Source of the DNA: Pseudoips prasinana
Lineage: Eukaryota > Arthropoda > Insecta > Lepidoptera > Nolidae
Direction of reading: 5' to 3'
Length of the DNA: 64,000 bases
Assembly (NCBI GenBank): GCA_951640165.1
Contig: OX621255.1
Span: forward strand, 28,246,001-28,310,000
In this document: positions 29,801 through 41,800 of the stretch, one piece after another
Position numbering within the stretch: position 1 is the stretch's first letter
Layout: each line of letters starts with the position of its first letter
Notes under the pieces: model-generated
Seen by the model: only the letters and a program-made list of their open reading frames with translations
Told to the model about the DNA's origin: nothing
Database searches by the model: none
Translations under genes and position numbers: made by a program

Positions 29801-32800
29801 CTAAAGCATAAGGATCACTTTCAATTGGGGAAATTTGACGGATTGGGGTAGCTTGATGTGCTGGCGTCTGTACTTCGTTAATTGGGAATATTACCTATTA
29901 TATTATTAATACTTTGGGTGATATGATAATAATAATAATATCTAGGGTCAATGTCACACAGATTAACCTAGCCCTAAACTAAGCAAAGCTTGTACTATGG
30001 GCACCAGGCGACGATATACATACTTATATAGATAGATAAATACTTAAATACATAGAAAACATCCATGACTCAGAAACAAATATTCGCGCTCATCACTCAA
30101 ATATTTGCACTTACCGGGATTCGAACCCAAGACCACCAGCTTCGTAGGCAGGAGCACTACCAACTAGGCTACATCATCATATCAGCGAAAGTATGGAATA
30201 AGGAATGGGGAGATATTCCATAATCGCTACGTACACAGAGAGACGCTGCTGCCCGTTCTCTGGGAGACATTCCCTCGGGTCGACTTCCACATTACCCCAT
30301 AAATAAAATAATAAATAAATAAAAAAGGTTTTTATTCACGTAGACTTTAAAAAAGCGCTTGTAAATAGTCAGAACATATTTGTAATAATATAGTTGTATA
30401 CATTATTATTTCTAGTAACATAGATATTTAGGTACACATTGTATGAAACCATTTATAAAATTTATTTTATTATAGCAATGATATTTAGCTAGCTCGTATC
30501 AAGTTATTGTCAAGACATTATGTTTAATTATCTAGTTTAAGTCTAATATTTTTACTACATATTGTCAATGTTTCTGTCTTTATTAAGGTATTATTATTAT
30601 GACGGACCTTATGTTAATAACGACGGTCGCGCTTAATGCTACCACCGAATCCAATGCGCCCCAACTGAGAAGACCATACATTCTATAGCCATACAGCATC
30701 ACGTTCAAGCAGCAAGAGCATAATGTTCTTTCGTTCTTATGTACTACTGGACCGAATTATTACGTATATCGTACTGGTGCCAACTGGTGCATGTAATTTG
30801 TCTTGGTATGGGTGTACTTACGTGGATAGGTAGATAGATAAAACTCTTTATTGTACACCTCAAAAAACAATACAAACTGTCAACATACCTATACAAATAA
30901 TGTGAGTACAAATGGCGGCTTTATCACAAGTTGCGATAAGGCTGCCATATGTACTGAAATTGCTCTTCCAGCAACCTAGGTAGTGAATGAAGAAAGGAGT
31001 TACAGATATGGGGTTAGTAGGGTGTACATAACAAATTGCTCTTCCAGCAACCTAGGTAGTGAATGAAGAAAGGAGTTACTGATATGGGGTTAGTAGGGTG
31101 TACATAACGAATTGCTCTTCCAGCAACCTAGGTAGTGAATTAAGAAAGGAGTTACTGATATGGGGTTAGTAGGGTGTACATAACAAATTGCTCTTCCAGC
31201 AACCTAGGTAGTGAATGAAGAAAGGAGTTACTGATATGGGGTTAGTAGGGTGTACATAACAAATTGCTCTTCCAGCAACCTAGGTAGTGAATGAATAAAG
31301 GAGTTACAAATATGGGGTTAGTAGGGTGTACATAACAAATTGCTCTTCCAGCAACCTAGGTAGTGAATGAAGAAAGGAGTTACTGATATGGGGTTAGTAG
31401 GGTGTACATAACAAATTTCCTAAAAGGTACCTTTTAGGAAATTTGTTCCATATATATAATTATACATCTACTGCCTCGTTGGTTTAGCGGTAGCATGTTC
31501 ACTTGCAGATAATGAGGTCCTGGATTCAAATCCCGGGTCGGACCAAAAGTGATTTTAGCACTTTTCTGTAAAAAGAAAAAAATCTCAGCATCAGCCCGAA
31601 GTATGGGAGTTGGCGGTATTACACCCCTGTGCCTCGGAGAGCACGTAAAGCCGTCGGTCCTGTGCCTGACCTCTTTCCGGTCGTGTCGCTAGGCGTCCCA
31701 ACGGATCATGAGAGTGATGGAATAGAAAGTGCTCCTGTGTTTGCGCACACACTTGAGCACTATAATATGTCCCGCGCAAATGGCTAATCTCTGTTGAGAC
31801 TGGCCGCCGTGGCCGAATTTCGGCTAGGAGGACATTATACATATTAACTAATTTATATTATGTCTGTTCATATTATGTACAGACACCAGCACATCCAGCT
31901 ACCCCAATCTGTCAAATTTCTGTTATAGATTTTCAACTTTATCACAAAAGCATAAGGTTTTTTTTTTTTTTTTTTTTCTTTATTTAAGGAGTTTTAGTCC
32001 ACATGGACTACGCCACTCCGTAAAGTCAACACAAACATTACACAAAACAACAATTCAAATACATAAAGAACGTCGACGCATGCCCGCCGCTACAATTTTA
32101 TATACTACTTTAGCAGATTCAGAGAGGGGATACGCTAAAATTATGTTACAACCTCCAATTTCTTTTAAGATGTTGGCAATTTGTGACACCTCATTTCTTA
32201 TGTCCTCGTTCCGAACACATTCCACCATAATATGTATCGCATCTTCTAAAATCCCACATTCAGAACAAAGTGGAGATGGAACTGTTTTCATCATAAACGC
32301 GAATTTATTTAGTGGAATGTGACCGGAACGCAATCTAAAAGCTGTGGTTAATGTATATCTACTCAGCGTACACACATCAAACCACGGGGTCTTCCAGGGC
32401 TCATTCTGCATCGTTTTATACCATATGCCTTTTTCGACTGACCGCTCATCAAAATGGACCTTCCACAGATAATAAGATTGTTTTTTTATCAAATGTATGC
32501 AATCAGTGAAGAAAGGCAACACATTTATAGGTACACCATCACTAGAAGCCTGTTTTGCCAAAATATCTACTTCCTCATTACCTGCCAGCCCAATATGCGA
32601 AGGAATCCATTGAAGGATTACCTCTTTCGAATCGGACTTTAAAGCAATAAGAGACTTTATTATCTCGTAGGCTATCGGAGTGCCTCTTAAATAAGAGGTA
32701 CACCGAGCCACTTGCTGAAGAGCACTTCTCGAGTCCGTCAAAATAACAAATTTATCATAATTTACAGATCTTATGTATGATAGGGCTTCAGAAATGGCTA

Positions 32801-35800
32801 TTAGTTCAATGTTTGAAATAGATATATTATGTAAAACTCTAAATTTCATACTCTGTCCGGTTTGTGGATCAAAAAAAGCAGCACCCATACTTAAACTATT
32901 TTCTTTGGACCCGTCGGTATATATTTTATAATGATTAGAGTAAGTAATATCCAAATATAACGAACAGCTTCCCTGAAGTAGTGAAGCATTATAATTTTTC
33001 TTCGGCCGAGATATACCTTCAATATTATACTTCACTACTCTTCTTAAGTCATACCAGTTTATCCAATACTCTAATGAGTACATACCCAATCCTACCCGAG
33101 AATCTATATCGAAATCTTTGAATTTTGAGTGAATGATTACGAGAATCGGTGTCTTTTTACGTCTCCAGTACCTACATGTGATAAGTGAGCTTAATTCCTC
33201 TATGACATTTACTGTACTGTTGTTTGAAATTGAAATTGATTTTAACCAAAATTTTCCAGCTAAAAATAAGCGACGAATTTGCAAAGGTGTAATACAAAGT
33301 TCACTTTCCATAACGTGGATGGGAGTGCTCTTTACGAAACCACCGATAATGCGCATAGCTGCGTTCTGAATTTTGTCTAATTTGTACAATTTTGATTTAC
33401 AACTACTATCATATAAAAATCCCCCATAATCCAAGCGACTTCTAATAATTGAAATATATAATCGCCTTAAGTGCTTAGGATGTACCCCCCAACCCGGACC
33501 CGCTAATACTTTTAAAATATTTAAATAATTGAGTGCTTTCTCGTATAATACATTAATATGTTTAGTCCATCTCAAAGAGCAATCCAACCACATACCCAAA
33601 TATTTCACGTTACCTACTTCCTGCAACGGAGCGTTATTTATAGTGATACGACAATTGTTTCGATTAATACCCTTTTTGAATACGCACATTCTACTCTTCG
33701 ACGACGAAACACTTAAACCTAATTTTTCCAATGATTCAACTACGAAATCTAATGAGCCCTGGAGAGTATTAAGGACATTTTCTAAATATTTGCCAGCAAA
33801 ATACAATACAAAATCATCGGCATACTGAGAAACATACACATTATTTATCGACTTACAAATATTGTACGTCGCGATGTTAAAAAGTAATGGAGACAGTGGA
33901 TCACCCTGTGCTAGGCCTTGACTAGTAGTTCCAGTAATAAATCCCTGATCTAACTTAATTTTTAAATTTCTCATACTTAAGAAAATCCAAAGATATTTAC
34001 ATATTTTGGAACCAACACCAATTTGATCCAAAATTACCAATAGGACATTAATATTTATATTATTATATGCATTATCAATATCAAGAAAGCACGCTAAAGT
34101 TATAAAATTATTTGAAAAACCTGATTGAATCCGAGTAACCAATCGTGACAGACTATCCAAGCTAGATTTTGATTTCCTAAAACCAACGGTCTCTGCCGAA
34201 AATAATCCCTTTTTTTTCACAATACCATTCTAGCCTCCTATTTAAGATAGTATGAAATAGTTTACAAACACAGGACATTAAACTTATAGGACGAAGAGAT
34301 GAAACAAGTTCAGGATCACGACCAGGTTTAAATATTGGGACGACACAAATGTCTCGCCATTGAGAGGGAGTGAAACCGGTTGATAAGCAAATATTGTACA
34401 GTGAGAGTAGTATTCTTTTACCGTTACTGGGAAAATGTTTTACCATGGAAAACGAAATATCATCACACCCTGGGGTCGTATCACTAGCCTTAATACATGT
34501 TTCTAGTTCATGTAATGTAATTTCAGACTCTAATAGTAAATTACTAGAGTTGAAATTAGGTTCAGAAGGAAGTACATAGGCAGGGCATAAACTTACCAAT
34601 AGGGATTCACTTTTATGTTGATCGACATAAGGTCTTTGGGCTATATTTCCTTTCATCCATCTCATCTTTCTCCACATCTCACTCGCTGAAGAAACCTCGT
34701 CCAAGCTGTCACAAAATCTATGCCAACTCTTTTGAGATGCCTTTTTGATAGCATTTTGAGACTCAATAACACACTTAATTAGAATAATGAGGTTAGAAGG
34801 CGTCGGATTTTTTCTAAAATTAGATAAAGCAAGTCTTCTTTTAGCCACTAAATGTGACAAATTGGGAGTCCAATATGATTTTGGAATAAATTTGCTGGTC
34901 GGATTTAGGTTACATTTTTTAATCGGTATGAAATCATTTGCCGCTTGGTTAATATGATGAATAAAATTATCATATAAAAGTTGAGGTTCTCCATCTACAG
35001 AAAAATGAGATAATTTCCTCTCAAGGTAAGTTGTATACGCCTCCCAGTCGGCTAACTTATAGTTACGTTTTTTTGAAATATTTTGACTATAAGTGGACAC
35101 AGTAGAAATACCAATTACCAGATGGTCACTACCCAAAGATTCATTTGTTACCCGCCAATTAAGAAGGCATGCTATATCAGAAGAAACCAAGGAAATATCA
35201 GGAGAGCTTTGTTGTATTGACCCTGCCACCAACTTAATACGAGTATGAGTGCCATCATTCAAAGAAATTAAATTACAATCGGATAGGGCATCATATATCT
35301 GAGATCCTCTAGCATCGGTCTTATACGACCACGTAAAGTGGTGAGCATTAAAGTCCCCTAAAAATAATGTTTTCATATGAAATTGAGAAAATAAGGTATC
35401 CCAGTCCTGGCGGTGAGTAGATACCCACTGAGGACAGTAAACTGCAATAACGTTTTCAATATTTTTGCAGTTAAAAATCTTTACATGAACGATTTGTATG
35501 TCCTCATTGGGATGATCTATACGACAAGACTGCGCTCGAATAGAACTATGAGTAATAATACAAATACCCCCATAACTATCTTCCCTGTCCAGCCTAAATA
35601 TTTTGTAATGTTTTAGTTTAAACAAACTCTCGGGTTCCAACCATGTTTCGCTCACGACAGCTATATGAATTTTATCTTGATTTAATAATTGTTCAAACTC
35701 TAATCTTTTCGGCCTAAGACTCTGTGCATTCCACTGTAAAATATTAATTTTTATAATTTTGTGATCAATATTGGTGTTAGCCATTTTTATTATTTAAAAA

Positions 35801-38800
35801 CACATCTAATAGATTTTTAAAAATAGATACGTCCGTAATACTTTGCATAATAGCATACACGCACCAATCTATAGACATGCTGATAATTTTTTTTTAATTT
35901 TATAGTCCAACTGTCTCTCTTCGAAAATATTAACTTTTTAATTTTACTAATTAAAGAACTGAATGTCTCATTTCTACTATGTAACAACTCTGGCTCGGGT
36001 TGTTTACAACGTTCATCATTCTCGGAAATATTCATGTGTGTGTCACTTGTAGTAGATAAACCGTTGTCTATTAAATCCGCGCGTGTAGTTGTAACTCGAT
36101 GCAGGTAGTGGCGCCGACGAGCCCGCGGGCTGTCCTCAGTAGTAATGCGCCCGCCTGCGACCGTAGACTCCTCGTCCTCCACCACGATGTCCGACTCCGA
36201 TGATGACGAATTCAGTTCGAGTGATTTCTGTCCAGAAGAATTACGTTGCTTCCTCTTCGACGGTCTGACACGAATAGGAGCGTTATCGGCAATATTTGTG
36301 TATTTATTTGTATTCGCGACGACTTCCGCATATGTTGTTGGACTCGACAATGTATTGGGTAACAATACTGGCCTGTTATTAGCACTGGTAGGATGACTAG
36401 CCTCGTATTGCGGGTTGGGGCGCGGTGAGAAGGGAGGTACGTACATGGTTAATGCCCGACGATATGTACAGTTAAATTCTGACATCAACTTCCTTATCTT
36501 CTTTTCTTTTATAAATACGGGACATGTTTTAGCCAGCGATATATGATTTCCCTTGCAATTCACACATTTGAATGTATTTGTCTCACAATTAGCATGATTT
36601 TGGCCACACTTAGGACAAATAATTTTTAACGACGGACAAAACTTTGTCGGATGGCCATAACGCCAACAACGCGAACATTGAGTTACAGGGAATATAAAAG
36701 GTTCTACCTTTACTCTTATATTAATAATTTTAATATATTCGGGGCGAGAACTTCCCTTAAAACATATGCGTACTATCTCTGTTGGTATCCATCCAGACTC
36801 AGGACCTCTCCGGTTCAGTCTTTTTACTGATAGTATCTCACAATTATTATTACTTTTAACAATTGATGCTAACAGATCGGTATCAGACAAATCCATGTCA
36901 ATATCTCTAATTACCCCGTAACATAATCCTACCTCCCATGTCTTATATACTTTCCATCCTTTGTCCTTGATAGATTGAGACGAAGCTAATTTTTCTGCAC
37001 TTAATACGTCCTCGAATGTTACGATTATTTTAAAAGCATTAACGTACTTAATACCATTTATTCCACATATATTTTCCTCTCCAAAAAGTTTGGCCAAAGC
37101 AAACTGTTTTGGTAACTGCTCTGTACTGGTAATGCATATATCTATCTTCTCAATTTTCCTTCTTTTTTCTCTTCCACTTAAAGTCCATTCTCCTTCTTTG
37201 TTTTGTATGTCTTCATCATTGCTCATCTGTGATTCGTTCTGTATTATATCCACTTCCTCCATATTACTACCTTCCATATTTACATTATCGATAGAACCCT
37301 GAGATCTTTCATTGTCAAATACACCTTCACTCATAGTACATAAAGTACACTTCGCGATAGCGACAGGCAGCGCCCGAGCGCGCCGTCGGAAACCGGTTGC
37401 TGGGTTATAACGAAAGCAAAATAATTAAGTAGACCGCTCTAAACACGTCCTAGTCACTCGGAGAGTGAATTGGCACTCCAAAAAGCATAAGGTTCACTTA
37501 CAATCGGGAAAATTTGACATATTGGGGTAGCTTGATGTGCTGGCGTCTGTACCTATGATAAATAATCTATCGGCGTCGTTGAAAAACCTGTAGCTCGGAG
37601 TAATTTCAAGGCTAAGCTAAGCTTTAAGTAGTGATCGACCCTTCAGGATCTTTTGTACTATTATTATTATTATTATTTTGTGTAACACACTTGCAGCTAG
37701 TTGATGCGTGAGCTTGGAGATGTTTTCCTTGTCCAATCTGTTCTTGAAGGAATTTAATGTCGGAGCCATGACTACTCTTTCTGGTAGTTTGTTCCATGTT
37801 TTTACACTAACCCCAATTTCTTTTTATTCTATCCCTATAGCCCTCGGTGTAGTCTTCACAGACTTCAGTACGCTTCTTAGAGGTAGATCCTTGCAGTCTT
37901 TGTATGTAATATTCATATTTTCCATTGACAATATGTAGTAAAAATATTAGACTTAAACTAGATAATTAAATATAAACATTGTCTCTTGACAATAACTTGA
38001 TACGAGCTAGCTAAATATCAATGCTATAATTAAATAAATTTTATAAATGATTTCATACAATGTGTACCTAAATATCTATGTTACTAGAAATAATAATGTA
38101 TACAACTATATTACTACAAACATGTTCTGACTATTTACAAGCGCTTTTTTAAAGTCTACGTGAATAAAACACTTTTTTATTTATATTATTTTATTTATAT
38201 TAATTTATTTCTTAAAGCCAGTTTACATGTCAATAATTGTTATAATTTGATAATCACAAAATAAAATAAAAACAATAGAATTCAAATAAAAGTCCAACTA
38301 AAAACTAAAACAAGAGAAAATAAAATAAAATTATATGTCAATGTTAGTCGCTTACTTGGAATTCAATAGTTCGTTATAATTATAAAAAGTTTGCTCAACA
38401 AGCCAGCGTTTGAGACGGTATTTGAAATTTAATAAGGTAGGATCTGATTTATTATATATGACGGTCAACGTAGCCTACTTGGTAGTGCTCCTGCCTACGA
38501 AGCTGGTGGTCCTGGGTTCGAATCCCGGTAAGTGCAAATATTTATGTGATGAGCACGAATATTTGTTTCTGAGTCATGGATGTTTTCTATGTATATAAGT
38601 ATTTATCTATGTATACACGTATGTATATCGTCGCCTGGTACCCATAGTACAAGCTTTGCTTAGTTTGGGGTTAGGATGATCTGTGTGACATTGTCCCGAG
38701 ATTATTATTGATTACAGTATGTATCATCTCCGATATGCTGCCCGAGTCGCGCTAGCCTCCTCACCGGGCTGTACGTGCACAACCACCAGACCGTCAACAA

Positions 38801-41800
38801 CAGTCTCGCAGGCGGTTGCTACGGAACCCAGTGGCGCTCCTCGATACAGCAGTACACCTTCGCAGCTATGCTGAAGAAGGAAGGCTACAACACCTTCTAT
38901 GCTGGCAAATACTTAAATCAAGTTAGTTAGCTTTTTTTTCATAGCTAGATGCTCTCAACGGTCCGTAAGCGATCGGCGAGGTTAAGTAACTAGGCTCGCG
39001 GTCAGTCCATAGATGGGTGACCGCCAATGTTGCTTAATTTCTGAGGGCACGTTAAGCTGTCGGTCCCGGTTGTAGTCATTAGACAATAATCGTTAATCCA
39101 TGTCAGAGCCTACTAGGCGGCTTGAACCACTGGCCATACGAAAAGTAAGTAAGTATATAATAATGTCCTCCTAACCGATTTCGGCCACGGCGGCCAGTCT
39201 CATTGGAGACTAGCCATCTGCGCGGGACAAATTATAATGCACAAGTGTCTGCGCAATCGCTGAGGCACTTTCTATTTCATCACTCTCATAATCTGATGGG
39301 CCAACTAGCGACACGACCGGAAAGAGGTCAGGTACGTTACCGACGGCTTTACGTGCTCTCCGAGGCACGTGGGTGTAATACCCCCAACTCTCAGACTTCG
39401 GGCGGCCACTGAGAAATTTCTTTTTACGTATAAATCCCGAAATCACTTTTTGGCCTGACCCGGGATTTCAACCCAGGACCTCATTATCTGCGGTTGAACA
39501 CGCTACCGCTAGACCAAAGAGTAAGTAAATTTCAGATATCTATACTGTCCTTCTTGCATGTGAATATTTTTTGCGGGCGGATGGTCCAAATTGCATCCCG
39601 GTTTTATTAAACTGGCAATTAGCGGAATTAACACTACATATTAATTTGTATTTTGATTGTCATTGATCTCCAAAAGTAACGCCCGATTCCATTCCAATCA
39701 GCAGGTGTAGTTTATAAGGAATAATATGTCTATAACATTTTTCTTTCAGTATGGGCATAAACACGCGGGAGGACCGGAGCTCGTGCCTCCAGGCTGGTCG
39801 GAGTGGCACGGCCTCGTCGGCAACTCAGTCTACTATAACTACACAATCTCTAACAACGGAGTACCCACACATTCTACAGATCAATACTTGACTGATGTTA
39901 TTGTAAGTTTTAAAAGTATTTTATGACTTTTTAGAGTTCCGTAGCCAAATGGCAAAAAACTGAATCCTTATAGATTCGTCATGTCTGTCCGTCTGTCCGT
40001 CCGTACGTCTCAGCCACTTTTTTTCGAAATTATTAGAGCTGTACTGTTGAAACTTGGTAAATAGATGTAGATATTCTGTAAGCCGCATTAAGATATTCAC
40101 ACAAAAATAGAAAAAATATATTAAATTTTAGGGGTTTTCCACACTTACGAAAATTTCTTACGAAAATTCGGTGGAATTTTCCTCATGCAATATCCACCGA
40201 AAATTGGTTTGAACGAGATCTAGCAAGTAGTTTTCTTTAATACGTCATAAATCGTAAACCGCAATTTACCTTTCAATCAACTCAAATACATGCTGCTACC
40301 CTCCTATATGGGGCTCGCACTTGGTTGCTTTTTTTAACTAAGACTGGTTGACTACTTGGTACGGACCACCAGGGACTCTAGGTTGGAGTGCAAGTGGATT
40401 AGAGACTTATTTACATTAACTAAAGTCCCAATTTCTTTTCAGCGTGACCTTGGAGTGAGTTACATAGAAAACCAGACGGAATCGACACCGTTTTTGATGG
40501 TGTTAGCTCCGCCTGCTCCACATCAGCCATTCACACCGGCGCCACGACACGAGGGTAGTTACAGCAATGTCACAGCTGTAAAGCATCCTAACTTCAACAT
40601 TACTGCTGAGGTAATAAGACTTACTTTTCTTTGCGATATTATGACATTCCATCCGATATGAGGCTAGACCTACAACCCGGTTATGGATGTACGGCATCCC
40701 AATTTAATGGTTACTGTTATGGTAATAAAACTTACTTTTCTTTGCGATACTTTAATATTGAAGCATCCGATATGAGGGTAGCTATGGCACCATCGATGCT
40801 GAACGAGATCCCAAATTCAACATTATTGTTGTGGTAATAAAGCTCATTTTATTTTGTGATGTTTGACATTCTGGCGTACATTGTGTGAAAAATTGTGTGT
40901 GTTTTTGTGTGGGTCTCTAGATACTCACACTAAAACACACAAATTTGGTTTTACAATTGTAAGCGTAGGTGACGCTGTGGTCAAATTCCAGGATTAATTA
41001 ATTTTAGGGCAGTTTTTAGGGCAGTACCCACATATATATGTAACAACATATCTACCCACATTGGAAATGATAGTATTGTAACATGATGATGATGATTTAA
41101 TTGTAAAAGTAAAGTCAGAATTTTAATTTAAACAATATTTTAACAAATTATGTGTCTACTAATGTTTAATATGGTCAGCTTCGTCTCATTTTTCTTATTC
41201 TACGTTCTTAGAAACATTTTTTCTAAAACTTACTATTTAAATGCTGTGGATATGTGTTATTGTTACAACACTAGGAATGTATTTTGAAATAACTTACTGT
41301 TATAAATATCCCTGTGTATGCAATGTTGATATTCCTTAATAAATAAAAATAAAATAAATATATTACACGAAGTCTATGACTCTACATTATTTTTTCTTCC
41401 TAGGACAAGCACTGGCTCATGCGCATGCCCCCCTCTCCCCTGCCGCAGTCCCTGCGCGGCGAGCTGGACCGCGTGTTCCGCGCGCGCTGGCAGACGCTGC
41501 TGGCGGTGGACGAGCTGGTGGGCGACGTGCTCGACACGCTGGAGACACGCGGCCTGCTGGACCACACTTACGTCATCTATACCTCCGACAACGGATACCA
41601 TATTGGTATGGAAATTATTCATCTTAAACAATCATGTTTTTAAGATTCCGTACGCAAAAATGTGAATGTGTAATGTGCCTGGTGGTATAGAAGACTTGAT
41701 TCTCAGCATTTCATGGATTCACCGTGCGGAAACCGGGCCCATCGCGTGGTAGAGGAGAAATAAAGAAAGAAAGAAGAAATTATTTATTCATTACCAGGAC

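Larger units (their letters stand above)
31960..37480 (-). mobile_element. Nearly intact non-LTR retrotransposon (RNase H-encoding, Jockey/I group)
   Basis: Minus-strand element of about 5.5 kb: 146-bp 5' UTR (37480-37335), ORF1 gag (37334-35817), ORF2 (35784-32055) with APE endonuclease, reverse transcriptase and RNase H, short 3' UTR and a poly(A) tail (T run 31958-31978). Exact 14-bp target duplication AAAAGCATAAGGTT at 31946-31959 and 37481-37494. Only one coding defect was found (8-A run in ORF2). It lies antisense in sulfatase intron 2. Confidence 0.93.
31880..37549. mobile_element. TA-flanked MITE split by a retrotransposon insertion
   Basis: Left arm starts CAGACACCAGCACATCCAGC at 31880; right arm ends in the complement of CAGACGCCAGCACATC at 37549, TA on both sides. 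The two halves (31880-31959 and 37481-37549) share a 14-bp duplication and re-form the usual 135-bp element when the LINE is ignored. Confidence 0.9.

Noticed and set aside
30961..31416. Regular direct repeats that could be mistaken for a CRISPR array
   Set aside because: The 76-bp units are contiguous with no unique spacers. The same applies to the arrays at 53595-53965 and 59905-60312, and the sequence is eukaryotic.
36145..36396. 83-codon plus-strand ORF
   Set aside because: A shadow of the gag-like ORF1 on the minus strand.
38945..39020. Functional 5S rRNA gene
   Set aside because: The 5' half is missing or diverged, there is no terminal T run at the right place, and the sequence continues into a shared SINE tail.
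41374..41631. Minus-strand ORF opposite sulfatase exon 6
   Set aside because: A shadow of the GC-rich exon on the plus strand; the opposite frame is open because stop codons are rare at this composition.
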